From positions 1 through 24,948 of the forward strand of contig CAZVIK010000037.1 of the NCBI GenBank assembly GCA_964627045.1: a stretch of DNA of 24,948 nucleotides, given 5' to 3'. The position numbers and the translations under genes were made by a program. Positions 21,738-24,948 of this stretch are shown piece by piece (within the stretch, counting starts at the first letter, position 1; each line of letters opens with the position of its first letter). Under the pieces are notes generated by a model. It did not search any database. It was given only the letters and a program-made list of their open reading frames with translations, and was not told the DNA's origin. Source of the stretch: CAZVIK01 sp964627045 (GTDB taxonomy: Bacteria; Acidobacteriota; Terriglobia; Bryobacterales; Bryobacteraceae).

Positions 21738-24948
<3,211 letters not shown>

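Overview
The window is a GC-rich stretch of bacterial chromosome, probably from an acidobacterium (Bryobacter/Solibacter-like). The evidence is the Oar-type TonB-dependent receptor with an N-terminal carboxypeptidase-regulatory-like repeat, a Tat-exported Gfo/Idh oxidoreductase beside a second exported enzyme, and a LexA whose recognition helix reads SLATVHKH. This placement is inference from gene content. No tRNA, rRNA, CRISPR array, phage or insertion sequence was seen. Genes are tightly packed, with many 4-base overlaps and TTG or GTG starts set by good ribosome binding sites.

Layout. (1) 1-4426, genome maintenance: lexA (+) converges on a dprA-topA pair (-). A 10-N gap inside dprA looks like an assembly artefact, because 6 bases are duplicated across it. 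(2) 4572-7897, heme and one-carbon chemistry: hemQ and an AcsE-like pterin methyltransferase (-) diverge from a corrinoid protein and a homocysteine methyltransferase (+). The last three together resemble methionine synthase split into separate polypeptides without the reactivation domain. (3) 7894-9335, thiamine salvage: thiM and thiE (-), overlapping by 4 bases. (4) 9497-11042: metY (+) behind a near-consensus sigma-70 promoter and an unexplained leader of about 200 nt. (5) 11206-17494, one (-) transcription unit: two family-2 glycosyltransferases, a DUF2304 membrane protein, a TMTC-like GT-C membrane glycosyltransferase with TPRs, a GT4 glycosyltransferase, and a class II DAHP synthase overlapping the last of these. 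(6) 17534-24896 (-), envelope genes: an FG-GAP/VCBS repeat secreted protein, a Tat-exported Gfo/Idh/MocA oxidoreductase, a Tat-exported LarA-family (nickel-pincer) enzyme, and a TonB-dependent receptor cut by the window end. The last 52 bases are a poly-A run that is probably not genomic.

How the genes may work together. Methionine synthesis appears twice: the split B12-dependent module would methylate homocysteine, and MetY would make homocysteine from O-acetylhomoserine and sulfide. The glycan operon looks like a lipid-linked sugar and surface or protein glycosylation unit. The receptor, LarA-like and Gfo/Idh genes suggest uptake and periplasmic epimerisation or oxidation of a sugar or hydroxy acid. 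The most unusual points are the Tat-exported LarA homologue with all its catalytic residues, the split methionine synthase divergon, and the long metY leader.
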